Shown here: positions 1 through 8,025 of the stretch, in pieces | Position numbering within the stretch: the stretch's first letter is position 1 | How the letters are laid out: the number at the start of each line of letters is the position of its first letter | NCBI GenBank assembly: GCA_963802095.1 | Contig: CAWDHI010000002.1 | Coordinates: 1 to 64,000, forward strand | DNA length: 64,000 bases | Origin: CAVVEQ01 sp963802095 | Lineage (GTDB): Bacteria > Chloroflexota > Anaerolineae > Anaerolineales > Anaerolineaceae | Reading direction: 5' to 3' | Translations under genes and position numbers: made by a program | The notes under the pieces: generated by a model | Told to the model about the DNA's origin: nothing | Database searches by the model: none | What the model saw: only the letters and a program-made list of their open reading frames with translations

Positions 1-8
1 ATTGCCTA

Positions 9-36
9 TTGACTTTTTCTATTTTTGGGCTATCAT
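9..36 (+). promoter_or_regulatory. sigma-70-type promoter
   Basis: A -35 box TTGACT (9-14) and a -10 box TATCAT (31-36) are separated by 16 bases in AT-rich DNA. They lie 27 bases ahead of a small ORF with its own ribosome site. Assigned by eye; no start site is known. Confidence 0.45.
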
Positions 37-63
37 ATTAACAATTAATTGCTAGAGGAAATC

Positions 64-177
64 TTGAGCTACTTTTTCTTCACCGCCCTTATCGCCATCC
101 TTATGCACATGATTATTTGGCTCATGTACAAAATGCAACATTTGGACGGCAACCGAACTGTTAGAGAAGTAGATTAG
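64..177 (+). CDS. 37-residue single-pass membrane peptide (hypothetical)
   Basis: A TTG-initiated ORF of 37 codons follows a GAGGAA ribosome site at 55-60. The product is one hydrophobic stretch (about residues 2-22, rich in F, I, L and M, with two His) followed by a short polar tail ending in REVD. It has its own promoter upstream and a strong terminator just downstream, so it looks like a complete monocistronic unit. An in-frame ATG at 103 is a weaker alternative start. I do not recognise a family and assign no function. The case rests on the promoter, ribosome site, membrane helix and terminator together. Confidence 0.5.
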   Translation: MSYFFFTALIAILMHMIIWLMYKMQHLDGNRTVREVD

Positions 178-199
178 GAAAGTAGCAGAAAACCAAGAG

Positions 200-232
200 G
201 AAGCCGCCCAAAAAGAGGCGGTTTCTTTTTTT
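200..232 (+). terminator. rho-independent terminator
   Basis: A 9-bp stem (GAAGCCGCC with GGCGGTTTC, one G-T pair) closes an 8-base A-rich loop and is followed by a run of seven T. It ends the small membrane-peptide unit and separates it from livK. Confidence 0.85.
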
Positions 233-313
233 GGGAATACAAGGAGGTGATTGCTAAATATTTTTTGATTTCAGTCTTGTTTCAAAAATCGCCAAAAATT
301 TTTAAGGAGAAGA

Positions 314-1519
314 ATGATGTCTAAGCGTTTTGTGTTTTTGTTCGTTGTTGTCCTCTCGCTCGCCCTGGCTGCATGTGCTCCTGCAGCGGCTCCTGCCGCA
401 CCGGAAGTGTGCGCAAACGATCCCTTTGGCTGCGCCAAGGTTGATCCTGGCACCACAGTTAAAGTCGGTATGGGCGCTCCCATGACCGGTGGTGATGCAT
501 CCTTCGGTATCGATATCTCCCAGGGTGCTCAGATTGCTGTCAATGACGCTGGCCAACTTGAAGGTTTTTCCTTCGAACTCGTAGCCCAGGATGATGGCGG
601 GAATGCAGAAGGTGGCGCTGCGGTGGCTTCGAAGCTGGTTGCTGATCCGTCTGTAGTGGCTGTTGCTGGTCACATTTTCTCCGGTGCAACTGCGGCTGCC
701 ATCCCCATTTATGAAAAAGCCGGTCTGCCCATGCTCTCCCCCTCGGCCACCAACCCCGCGCTGACTGAAAAAGGTTCAGCGGTCTTCAACCGGATTGCTT
801 TCACCGACGTGATCCAGGCAAAGTTTGCTGCGAAATTCCTCTCTGAAAAACTAGGATTTACAAAAATCGCAGTCCTGCACGATGGTTCAGATTACGGAAA
901 GGGTTTGGCTGAGGCTGTCCGCGATAATTTTGAAGCAGCTGGTGGCGAAGTGACTGCTTTCCAGGCCATCACCACAAAAGAAACCGATTTCACTGCAGTG
1001 CTCTCAACCGTTGCTGCTGGTAACCCCGAAGCGATTTATTTCGGTGGCTATACCGCCGATGCCTCTGTGCTGGCCAACCAGATGAAGACCACAGGCCTCG
1101 AAAATGCCGTGTTCTTTGGTTGTGATGGCACTTTCGGCAAGGATTTTCTCGACCGCACCGGTGCCAATGGTGAAGGTGCGTTCGCAGTTTCCCTCACCCC
1201 TCCCGATTCTCCCGCAAAAGCCACATTTGATGCAGCCTATGAAGCCGCCTTCGGTCAGGCTCCTGGCGTGCTCTCCCCCTTCTCATGGAACGGTTATGAT
1301 TCAACTGCGGCATTGATCGCAATGGTTAAATCTGTAGCCGTCAAAGGTGGCGATGGCTCCCTTTATGTCCCACGTAGCGCTCTTGTAAATGCTGTCCGCA
1401 CCTTGAAGGATTTCACAGGTGTTGCTGGAACTTATTCCTGCAATGAAATTGGTGAATGCAATTCCAACGGTCCACTATTCGTTGTGATTCAGGACGGCGC
1501 CTGGGTTCCTGCCCAGTAA
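314..1519 (+). CDS. livK: branched-chain amino acid ABC transporter substrate-binding lipoprotein
   Basis: Extracellular receptor that captures amino acids and delivers them to the LivHM permease. The 401-residue product starts with a lipoprotein signal peptide with lipobox L-A-A-C (Cys21), followed by an Ala/Pro-rich linker and the two-lobed type I periplasmic-binding fold typical of LivJ/LivK (GAPMTGG, then AVAGHIFSG). AAGGAGA at 304-310 supports the ATG at 314; a second ATG follows immediately. It is the first gene of livKHMGF. An inverted repeat after the stop may reduce readthrough so that the receptor is made in excess of the membrane genes. Substrate is inferred from family and operon; LivK-like receptors can also bind other amino acids, amides or urea. 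Confidence 0.93.
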   Translation: MMSKRFVFLFVVVLSLALAACAPAAAPAAPEVCANDPFGCAKVDPGTTVKVGMGAPMTGGDASFGIDISQGAQIAVNDAGQLEGFSFELVAQDDGGNAEGGAAVASKLVADPSVVAVAGHIFSGATAAAIPIYEKAGLPMLSPSATNPALTEKGSAVFNRIAFTDVIQAKFAAKFLSEKLGFTKIAVLHDGSDYGKGLAEAVRDNFEAAGGEVTAFQAITTKETDFTAVLSTVAAGNPEAIYFGGYTADASVLANQMKTTGLENAVFFGCDGTFGKDFLDRTGANGEGAFAVSLTPPDSPAKATFDAAYEAAFGQAPGVLSPFSWNGYDSTAALIAMVKSVAVKGGDGSLYVPRSALVNAVRTLKDFTGVAGTYSCNEIGECNSNGPLFVVIQDGAWVPAQ

Positions 1520-1539
1520 ACTGTTCGTCTTACTGTTCG

Positions 1540-1569
1540 ACCTGCCCGGTCAAATTTGGCCGGGCAGGT
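1540..1569 (+). terminator. intercistronic hairpin between livK and livH
   Basis: A perfect 10-bp stem (ACCTGCCCGG with CCGGGCAGGT) encloses a 10-base loop. Only a weak T-rich tract follows, so it is more likely a partial terminator or a 3' stabiliser of livK mRNA than a full stop. Confidence 0.6.
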
Positions 1570-1581
1570 TTATGTATCAGG

Positions 1582-1587
1582 TATAAT
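1582..1587 (+). promoter_or_regulatory. livH: possible internal -10 box before livH
   Basis: A perfect TATAAT lies 35 bases upstream of livH, just after the hairpin. No good -35 box or extended -10 is present, so this is a tentative internal promoter. Confidence 0.3.
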
Positions 1588-1622
1588 TCATTTCATACTT
1601 TACTCCCCGTCGAGGATTCTCT

Positions 1623-2732
1623 ATGCAGAAAAAGAGGTCGCTAAGTTTTAAAGGCTTTTGGAAAAAAGTAGGTGGATACATCCGGCCTTTTATAGGGATT
1701 GCGGTTATCGTCTGGGCAATCTGGCGCATGTATCTGGTTTTTTTCGTTGATGCCAGATTTGGACCAGAAACCTGGCTCAGGTTAGCCTTCAGTGGTTTGG
1801 TAATTGGGGGGGTGTATGCGCTGGTCGCCATCGGGTATTCACTGGTCTATGGCATCCTCGGAATGATCAATTTTGCTCACGGCGAAGTGATGATGGTGGG
1901 TTCATTTGCGGGATATTTCCTCATCCAAGCCTTGAAGGAAATCCGTGTACCCACTGCTGCTTTCCCGGAACAAACATTTCTGAATGCCTTTCCCTGGTTT
2001 TCGATCATCCTTGCTTTTGCGGTCGGTATGACCGCTGCTGCAACGACGGGTTATTTTCTTGAGAAGATCGCTTACCGTCCCCTCCGCAATGCTCCCAGGT
2101 TGGTGCCGTTGATCAGTGCTATCGGCGCTTCCATTTTTCTTCAGAATGCTGTCCAACTTCTTTTCAGCCCTCAACTTCGCGATTACACAAATCCAGATTT
2201 GCTCGCACGGGGAACCGGATTTGCACTCAAGGTAAACGATAATTCCGTAATGCTCACTTATACAGGAGTATTAACATTTATTCTTTCTCTCTCTCTAATG
2301 GGTCTGCTATATTATGTAGTTCAGCGCACTCGCCTTGGAAGATCGATGCGGGCAATTTCTCAAGATAAAAAGACATCCGCTTTGATGGGTGTGAATGTCG
2401 ATAATGTGATCAGCAAGACATTTATCATTAGCGGACTCCTTGCAGGAGCAGCCGGTGTTATGTGGGGTCTCCAGATGGGTCTTATCAACTATTTCATGGG
2501 TTTTCTACCCGGGATTAAAGCTTTTACAGCAGCAGTCCTGGGTGGCATCGGTAGTATTCCCGGTGCGATGGTTGGTGGCCTGGTTCTGGGCGTCATTGAA
2601 TCAGTCGCCCCCGCAGCTTTTGGTGTCGATTTCCAATTGAAAGACGTGATAGCCTTTCTGATCCTGATATTGATCTTCCTATATAGACCTACCGGGATTC
2701 TTGGTACGACGATCAAAGAGGAAAAGCTATGA
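1623..2732 (+). CDS. livH: branched-chain amino acid ABC transporter permease LivH
   Basis: Inner-membrane permease subunit of the Liv importer. The 369-residue product is longer than the usual roughly 300 because of an N-terminal extension of about 50 residues that carries an extra membrane segment. The LivH core follows: ALVAIGYSLVYGILGMINFAHGE near the start, then the conserved cytoplasmic loop around TRLGRSMRAISQDKKTSALMG, and later GGIGSIPGAMVGG. A GAGG ribosome site at 1612-1615 supports the ATG. The stop overlaps the livM start by 4 bases (ATGA), indicating coupled translation with its permease partner. Confidence 0.93.
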   Translation: MQKKRSLSFKGFWKKVGGYIRPFIGIAVIVWAIWRMYLVFFVDARFGPETWLRLAFSGLVIGGVYALVAIGYSLVYGILGMINFAHGEVMMVGSFAGYFLIQALKEIRVPTAAFPEQTFLNAFPWFSIILAFAVGMTAAATTGYFLEKIAYRPLRNAPRLVPLISAIGASIFLQNAVQLLFSPQLRDYTNPDLLARGTGFALKVNDNSVMLTYTGVLTFILSLSLMGLLYYVVQRTRLGRSMRAISQDKKTSALMGVNVDNVISKTFIISGLLAGAAGVMWGLQMGLINYFMGFLPGIKAFTAAVLGGIGSIPGAMVGGLVLGVIESVAPAAFGVDFQLKDVIAFLILILIFLYRPTGILGTTIKEEKL

Positions 2733-4288
2733 AAAATAAATCCTCTGGCAATAAAATCGTCAATCCGGCTGTCATAGCGTCCATCGTGGTCATTTTCCTG
2801 ATAATGATCGGATTTAATGTGGTTTTTGCCTCGATCGTATCGAAGGCTTTTGGTCAAAACGTGATCAGCGGTTCGCTATCGAATCCTTACTATCAGATAG
2901 TTTTCAATGCTTTGATGGGATTCCTGGTTGGTTGGCGCGTTAATCAAACCAGGAATTTCAGAGGTGTCTTAGCAAGTTCCGCAGCTGGAGCGATTACCGG
3001 TGCGATCGTGGCAGGTTTCTGCCTGCTTCTAGGGATCATTTATGTCAACGGTGGTGACTTTCGCTCATACTTAACAGCTCTTTCCGCTGCGAATGTCAAT
3101 TTTTGCCTTTATGGACTGCCTCCCATCATGGGTTTTCTTGTAACCCTGGTCACATTCGTATTTTTTGCCTTCCTGGGCGGTCTTCTCAAACTTATCCCAT
3201 TCGGAAAGTTCTTCAGCAAACCTGTAGGAGCTGTCAAATCATTCTTTAATAAACCTTCAATCCAAAAAACCTGGCACAATAAAGTTTTCAGGATTTTCCT
3301 CCTTGTCCTTGGTCTTGCCGCAATGATCATTCTTCCCCGGGTTTGGGGTTCTTATTGGAACTATGTGATCGGGACCGTCGGGATATATGTACTCATGGGT
3401 CTAGGGTTAAACCTGATCGTAGGGTTATCCGGGCAGCTCGTGCTTGGATTTGCTGCCTTCATCGCAGTCGGAGCCTACACTGCAGCTCTGCTCAATGCCC
3501 CGGAACCCCACAATTTAATGTTGGGGTCATGGATCGCTTTTATCGTGGGTATCGGACTCGCAGCGTTTGCCGGAGCACTTATCGGGTTACCCATAATGAA
3601 GCTGCGGGGTGATTATCTGGCGATCGTCACCCTCGGGTTCGGCGAGATTATGCGCATATCACTCAAAAGCGATCTTCTCACTAGTTTCACAGGAGGTCCG
3701 CGAGGAATCCAGGATATCAAAGGTCCTGTTATTTTCGGAACCGCCTTTAATTCCGATATCGATTTTATGTATTTGATTATTATGGCTGTAGCCATCGCAA
3801 TTTTCGTAACCATTCGACTTCAGGATTCCCGTGTTGGGCGGGCATGGATCTCGATGCGCGAGGATGAAACTGTCGCATCCGCGAGCGGGGTCAACCCGAT
3901 GAAATATAAGATCCTCGCCTTGGTACTCGGCGCTGCATTCGCCGGCTTGGCAGGTACAATTTTCGCCACCCGTAACCAGTTTACCGGTCCGGAAGATCAC
4001 ACTTTGATGGTTTCCATCAATGCGCTTGCCATAGTCATCGTCGGAGGCATGGGAAGTATTCCCGGAATCATCCTTGGAGCATTCGCACTCAAGGGTTTGC
4101 CTGAACTCCTGCGTGAGTTTGAAAGTTACCGCATGCTCGCATTTGGCGCGCTTCTCGTTGCCATGATGATATGGCGTCCACAAGGATTCTGGCCTGCGAA
4201 ACGCCCCGCGCTTTCAAAACGGATAAAATCCGGTGACGAGCCACCGCCCATCACACCGGGAGCCGCGAAGGAGGCTCGCCATGACTGA
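2729..4288 (+). CDS. livM: branched-chain amino acid ABC transporter permease LivM
   Basis: Second membrane subunit of the Liv importer; it pairs with LivH. At 519 residues it is much longer than a typical LivM (about 300-420). The first roughly 190 residues hold several extra predicted membrane segments and a basic loop. The canonical LivM core starts around YVLMGLGLNLIVGLSGQ, with the later motifs LGFGEIMRI and the EAA-type loop near SRVGRAWISMREDE, and ends in GGMGSIPGIILGA. The C-terminal tail is charged. Overlaps at both ends (4 bases with livH, 8 with livG) place it firmly in the operon. Confidence 0.93.
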   Translation: MKNKSSGNKIVNPAVIASIVVIFLIMIGFNVVFASIVSKAFGQNVISGSLSNPYYQIVFNALMGFLVGWRVNQTRNFRGVLASSAAGAITGAIVAGFCLLLGIIYVNGGDFRSYLTALSAANVNFCLYGLPPIMGFLVTLVTFVFFAFLGGLLKLIPFGKFFSKPVGAVKSFFNKPSIQKTWHNKVFRIFLLVLGLAAMIILPRVWGSYWNYVIGTVGIYVLMGLGLNLIVGLSGQLVLGFAAFIAVGAYTAALLNAPEPHNLMLGSWIAFIVGIGLAAFAGALIGLPIMKLRGDYLAIVTLGFGEIMRISLKSDLLTSFTGGPRGIQDIKGPVIFGTAFNSDIDFMYLIIMAVAIAIFVTIRLQDSRVGRAWISMREDETVASASGVNPMKYKILALVLGAAFAGLAGTIFATRNQFTGPEDHTLMVSINALAIVIVGGMGSIPGIILGAFALKGLPELLREFESYRMLAFGALLVAMMIWRPQGFWPAKRPALSKRIKSGDEPPPITPGAAKEARHD

Positions 4289-5093
4289 CACATTGCAGAT
4301 TCAACACGTTACCAAGCAATTTGGCGGTCTTACTGCCGTGGATAAGGTGGATATCGACATCCGCAAGAATTCAATTTCCAGCATCATTGGTCCGAACGGC
4401 GCAGGGAAGACCACTCTCTTCAATTGCATTTCCGGGTATTATTGCCCGGAAGAGGGGAAAATCCTTTTCGATGGGCAGCCCATTCAGGGGCTGGCAACCT
4501 ATGAGATCGCGAATCTTGGAATTGCCCGAACTTACCAGAATATACGATTATTCAAGCAATTGACTGCTTTGGAAAATATTCTCGTTGGTGCCCAACCTCA
4601 CCTGACCTCCGGGTGGTTTAGCGCTGTTATTCGCTCTCGCAAATTCAAAAGGGAGGAGTACGACGCACTTAAGGAAGCCATGCAGCTTTTGGATCACGTC
4701 GGATTGAAGGGGTGTGGAGATACGCTTGCGGTGAACCTGCCATATGGTGCGCAACGCCGGTTGGAAATTGCCCGTGCATTGGCAAACCGCCCCAACCTGC
4801 TCCTTTTGGATGAGCCAACCGCTGGTATGAATCCCCAGGAAACAGAATCCATGGCAAAATTTATTGCCACTTTAAGAGATGATTTTAATCTTACGATCGT
4901 TCTTATCGAACACGATATGAGCGTGGTAATGGGAATCTCGGAACAGATCAGCGTCCTCGACCACGGGGTTAAGATCGCAGAAGGTTTACCGGCAGAGATC
5001 CGCGCGAACCCCAGAGTGATTGAAGCTTACCTGGGAGCAGGTACCCAGCATCTTGTGGATAAATTTAAACGGAATAAAAACAATGCTGCTTGA
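4281..5093 (+). CDS. livG: branched-chain amino acid ABC transporter ATP-binding protein LivG
   Basis: One of two cytoplasmic ATPases that power the Liv importer. The sequence has Walker A GPNGAGKTT, the Liv-specific stretch RTYQNIRLF, a signature-like region LPYGAQRRLEIARALA, Walker B LLLLDEPTAGMNP and the switch His in LIEHDMSVV. The ATG at 4281 is preferred over an upstream in-frame start because AAGGAGG sits at 4268-4274 and the encoded N-terminus (MTDTLQIQ) matches the family. The canonical LSGGQ is replaced by LPYGAQ, which is normal for LivG. Confidence 0.95.
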   Translation: MTDTLQIQHVTKQFGGLTAVDKVDIDIRKNSISSIIGPNGAGKTTLFNCISGYYCPEEGKILFDGQPIQGLATYEIANLGIARTYQNIRLFKQLTALENILVGAQPHLTSGWFSAVIRSRKFKREEYDALKEAMQLLDHVGLKGCGDTLAVNLPYGAQRRLEIARALANRPNLLLLDEPTAGMNPQETESMAKFIATLRDDFNLTIVLIEHDMSVVMGISEQISVLDHGVKIAEGLPAEIRANPRVIEAYLGAGTQHLVDKFKRNKNNAA

Positions 5094-5790
5094 AATCGAT
5101 AACCTACACGTATCTTACGGGGCAATAAAAGCCCTGCAAGGAATCAGCCTGACCGTTAACGAAGGCGAAATCATCGCCCTGATTGGGGGAAATGGTGCGG
5201 GGAAATCCACCACCTTAAATACGATCTCCGGGTTATACCGTCCCATAAAAGGCTCCATAAAATTCCAAGAACAGGAAATTACGACTGCACCTTCGTACGA
5301 AATCGTCTCAAAAGGAGTGGTACAGGTGCCAGAAGGTCGGAAGATATTCTCTTCCATGACCGTATTGGAGAACCTTGAAATGGGTGGATTCCTGGAAATG
5401 GATAAAGCCACCCGCCAGAAAGACATTGAATCCATCATGACTCGTTTCCCGCGCCTGGCGGAACGAAGGAATCAAGCCGGTGGAACACTCTCCGGTGGTG
5501 AACAACAAATGCTCGCCATTGGTCGCGGGCTGATGGCGCACCCGCACCTCCTCCTTCTAGACGAGCCATCCATGGGTTTATCCCCTATACTGGTTGAACA
5601 GATTTTTGAGATCATTCAGGAAATCAACCTTCAGGGGGTAAGTATCTTGCTGGTGGAACAAAATGCGCAAATGGCACTGGCCATCGCCAACCGTGCCTAC
5701 GTTTTGGAAACCGGAAGGATCGTTGTTCAGGGAGATGCGGATCAACTCATGCATGATCCCATGGTCCTGAAGGCGTATCTTGGGGGATGA
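5083..5790 (+). CDS. livF: branched-chain amino acid ABC transporter ATP-binding protein LivF
   Basis: Second ATPase of the Liv importer, partner of LivG. The 235-residue product has Walker A GGNGAGKST, signature LSGGEQQML, Walker B LLLLDEPSMGL and LVEQNAQMAL. The ATG at 5083 overlaps the end of livG by 11 bases and gives the family N-terminus MLLEIDNLHV; an earlier in-frame start inside livG is unlikely. The ribosome site is weak, consistent with translational coupling. A strong terminator follows, closing the operon. Confidence 0.95.
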   Translation: MLLEIDNLHVSYGAIKALQGISLTVNEGEIIALIGGNGAGKSTTLNTISGLYRPIKGSIKFQEQEITTAPSYEIVSKGVVQVPEGRKIFSSMTVLENLEMGGFLEMDKATRQKDIESIMTRFPRLAERRNQAGGTLSGGEQQMLAIGRGLMAHPHLLLLDEPSMGLSPILVEQIFEIIQEINLQGVSILLVEQNAQMALAIANRAYVLETGRIVVQGDADQLMHDPMVLKAYLGG

Positions 5791-5815
5791 CCCGGGTTAA
5801 TTAATGTAATAAAAT

Positions 5816-5844
5816 AAAAACCGCTCGAAAGCGGTTTTTATTTT
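5816..5844 (+). terminator. rho-independent terminator of the liv operon
   Basis: A perfect 10-bp stem (AAAAACCGCT with AGCGGTTTTT) with a CGAA tetraloop, followed by a T-rich tract. It lies 25 bases after the livF stop. Confidence 0.92.
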
Positions 5845-5881
5845 GGCAAGAATTATTACCATAAGGGAAACTAGATTAATC

Positions 5882-6793
5882 ATGTCAACATCATCCTCTC
5901 AGGTTGAACAAAAGGAATTCGTAAGAACAATCCATATTTTATTGATGCACAGCGTGAACGAGATCCTTGGCACTCTGAATGCTTCTGCATTCGTGAAATT
6001 CCTGTTAGGCCTGCTCTTTTACTTGCCTGTCCGATATTTTGCCAGGTTCTTTGTTACCTTCGACGAGAAAACTGAAGCAGAAGGATTTCCTGCTGCCGGA
6101 AGGTGGCTATGTAACCGGTTCGTTTCGGATATCAAAGTCAGGGGAACGGAAAATATTCTCTCGGATGGACCGCTCATGATCGTCTCCAATCACCCTGGCG
6201 CATATGATTCATTTTGCATCCTTGCAACACTCGGCCGACAGGATCTGAATGCCATCATCTCGGATATTCCATTTTGTATGGCTCTACCCCATGTCACCCC
6301 GCAATTGATCTACACTAATTCAAAAGTTGAAGTCCGTATGATGGCGATCCGGGAAGCCATAAAGAGACTTCAGAACGGGATCGCTTTCCTGATCTTTCCA
6401 ACAGGCTCGATCGATCCAGATCCTTCATTCAACGATAACGCAATCGATGAACTGCAAAACTGGTCTAACAGTATTGAGTTATTCCTGCACAAAGCTCCCG
6501 ATACCCGGCTCCTCATCACCACTGTCAGTCACATCCTCCAACCCAAGTGGACCAGGCATATTTTGCTCAAAACGCAGCCCACTCTAATGACAAAACGGCG
6601 CATGGCTGAATTCATTCAGGTCTTCAACCAGTTTTTCATCCCATGGAGTATTAAATCGCTTCCCTGTATCACCTACGGTAAGCCGATTTCATACTCGGAG
6701 TTAATGAAAATGGATGGAAGCATCCAGGAGAATATCATAAGGCTTGCGGGTATCCAGATGAAAGACCATATGGGGTTTTTTAATCAAACCTAG
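5882..6793 (+). CDS. PlsC-like glycerolipid acyltransferase
   Basis: Probable lysophospholipid acyltransferase that moves an acyl chain to a lysophosphatidate-like acceptor at the membrane. The 303-residue product carries the acyltransferase NHx4D motif as NHPGAYD (about residues 94-100) and a second conserved block LIFPTGSID in place of the usual FPEGTRS. A hydrophobic stretch near LLGLLFYLPVRYF could anchor it. The ATG at 5882 is preferred to an in-frame TTG at 5843, which lies in the liv terminator. There is no strong ribosome site, only AAGGGA 16 bases upstream. The substrate is not determined: the glycerophosphate-binding motif is atypical, so it may act on another hydroxylated lipid or polyketide-like substrate. 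Confidence 0.75.
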   Translation: MSTSSSQVEQKEFVRTIHILLMHSVNEILGTLNASAFVKFLLGLLFYLPVRYFARFFVTFDEKTEAEGFPAAGRWLCNRFVSDIKVRGTENILSDGPLMIVSNHPGAYDSFCILATLGRQDLNAIISDIPFCMALPHVTPQLIYTNSKVEVRMMAIREAIKRLQNGIAFLIFPTGSIDPDPSFNDNAIDELQNWSNSIELFLHKAPDTRLLITTVSHILQPKWTRHILLKTQPTLMTKRRMAEFIQVFNQFFIPWSIKSLPCITYGKPISYSELMKMDGSIQENIIRLAGIQMKDHMGFFNQT

Positions 6794-6820
6794 GCTAATT
6801 ACCGGGTAGATTGTCGTCGA

Positions 6821-7201
6821 TCAATTTTGAAACAACCCAAACATGAAGAATAAAGTACATATGGACATGATCACAGCAATAGCCAAAATGAAGTACCGGC
6901 TAATATTCCTTCCGGTGTGAATAACTTTTGCTACCACTTCGGGGGAGATTTCCACAGGTTTTCCGTTGATAAATACGGTTTGAGGAGGCACTGCCTCATC
7001 CGGAATTTCTGTATCAACCGAAGGGGAATATGCATCTGGCGGGTCAGGCGTGTACCCCAACCCCTCATTTTCTCTTAAGGACGATCCTTTGGATCCGATA
7101 ACATCAAGTGTTGTTCCGCAGTATTGACAAAGATTTGTTGAGCCCTTCTTTTTGGATGCAACCTGGGCTCCGCATTTGGGACATTTTGTTTGCGTTGTCA
7201 T
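6821..7201 (-). CDS. zinc-ribbon protein with C-terminal membrane anchor (hypothetical)
   Basis: The 126-residue product begins MTTQTKCPKCG and has a second CxxC pair (CQYCG), forming a rubredoxin-like zinc ribbon in the first 35 residues. A polar, Pro/Ser-rich middle follows, then one predicted membrane helix near the C-terminus (ILAIAVIMSICTLFF). It is probably tail-anchored with the zinc ribbon in the cytoplasm. The start at 7201 is chosen because a -10 box at 7224-7229 would place transcription about 16 bases upstream, with AGGA as ribosome site; longer in-frame starts would lie upstream of that promoter. Function unknown. Confidence 0.7.
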   Translation of the reverse strand: MTTQTKCPKCGAQVASKKKGSTNLCQYCGTTLDVIGSKGSSLRENEGLGYTPDPPDAYSPSVDTEIPDEAVPPQTVFINGKPVEISPEVVAKVIHTGRNISRYFILAIAVIMSICTLFFMFGLFQN

Positions 7202-7223
7202 TGGTGGAATTCCTATGGAATTA

Positions 7224-7229
7224 ATTATA
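7224..7229 (-). promoter_or_regulatory. -10 box for the zinc-ribbon gene
   Basis: Reads TATAAT on the minus strand, 22 bases ahead of the chosen start codon. No clear -35 box. Confidence 0.45.
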
Positions 7230-7278
7230 TAGCTTTTCATAAATTCAATGCCTGCCCCTTTCTTTTTTGGGTCATGAA

Positions 7279-7287
7279 TGGTAAAAT
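7279..7287 (+). promoter_or_regulatory. rpsF: extended -10 promoter of rpsF-rpsR
   Basis: TGG followed by TAAAAT forms an extended -10 element. Transcription would begin near 7294 and leave a leader of about 95 bases before rpsF. Confidence 0.45.
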
Positions 7288-7293
7288 CTGACT

Positions 7294-7388
7294 CTGTTCG
7301 ATTGACTGGCAATTATTTGCCATCTTTCCGCTCCAGGCTCACCTACGGTGATGACCCGGGGCAAACCCGTGGAAAGGAGGATTCCAAC
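7294..7388 (+). ncRNA. structured 5' leader of rpsF-rpsR (possible S6:S18 autoregulatory element)
   Basis: Two small hairpins are visible: GGCAA/TTGCC at 7308-7321 and TCACC/GGTGA with a TAC loop at 7339-7351, followed by the rpsF ribosome site. S6 and S18 operons in many bacteria carry a leader RNA bound by the S6:S18 dimer. I infer that possibility from position and structure; I have not matched the consensus base by base. Confidence 0.3.
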
Positions 7389-7676
7389 ATGCGTGATTAC
7401 GAAGTTGTCGCTATTTTCCAGCCAGATCTGGACGAGGCATCATTAAATGCCAATATCGAAAAGATCAAAACCTGGATAACCGACGCAGGTGGCACCGTTG
7501 AAAAAGTGGACTTGTGGGGAAAACGCCGACTGGCCTACCCCATCCGAAAACAACTCGATGGGATTTATGCGCTTGTGAAAGCCCAGATGTCGCCCGCATT
7601 TGCAAATGAGCTGGATCGCAATTTGCGGTTCCAGGAACCGGTAATGCGGTTCATGATCGCTGTCATTGAGAAATAA
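7389..7676 (+). CDS. rpsF: 30S ribosomal protein S6
   Basis: Small-subunit ribosomal protein of 95 residues that binds 16S rRNA with S18. The sequence shows the S6 pattern: MRDYEVVAIFQPDLDE at the start, then DLWGKRRLAYPIRKQLDGIYALV and a final RFQEPVMRFM. The ATG at 7389 has an excellent ribosome site (AAAGGAGG, 8-base spacing); an in-frame upstream start would add 37 unrelated residues. rpsR follows after 63 bases with no ssb gene in between, unlike the common rpsF-ssb-rpsR order. Confidence 0.95.
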   Translation: MRDYEVVAIFQPDLDEASLNANIEKIKTWITDAGGTVEKVDLWGKRRLAYPIRKQLDGIYALVKAQMSPAFANELDRNLRFQEPVMRFMIAVIEK

Positions 7677-7739
7677 TGGCATTCGATTTCAGCAGGGATT
7701 TTTCTCTGCCGGAATTTGCTAGAAAAGATTGGAGCAAGT

Positions 7740-8021
7740 ATGTCTGAAGAGAATATCAACGAACAAGAACAACCGATGCGCGAGCGGCGCTATATGGCCC
7801 GCCCGAAAATCTGTCAGTTCTGTGCCGATAAGAACGTCGAAATGGATTACAAGAACATTGAGCTTTTGCGCCGGTTTGTTACCGAGGAAGGCAAGATTCG
7901 TCCGCGCCGACAGACCGGTACCTGCGCACGTCACCAACGTGCCTTAGCACGGGAGATCAAACGCGCACGTCAGATCGCGCTTCTGCCCTTTACAGGCGAA
8001 CGCTGGGGGGATTACCGCTAA
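7740..8021 (+). CDS. rpsR: 30S ribosomal protein S18
   Basis: Small-subunit ribosomal protein of 93 residues that pairs with S6. The core reads CQFCADKN, then YKNIELLRRFVTEEGKI and a basic tail with TGTCARHQR. The cysteines and histidine (CxxC plus CxxH) mark the zinc-binding form of S18. The start at 7740 follows GGAG at 7731-7734; an in-frame TTG at 7716 lacks such a site. rplI is not the next gene, so the usual S6-S18-L9 order is broken. Confidence 0.95.
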   Translation: MSEENINEQEQPMRERRYMARPKICQFCADKNVEMDYKNIELLRRFVTEEGKIRPRRQTGTCARHQRALAREIKRARQIALLPFTGERWGDYR

Positions 8022-8025
8022 TATT

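Noticed and set aside
242..275. Short ORF after the AAGGAGGTG at 242
   Set aside because: The first TTG gives five codons before a stop; too short to call a gene.
3659..4183. 174-codon open frame antisense to livM
   Set aside because: Entirely inside a well-supported conserved gene and without family motifs.
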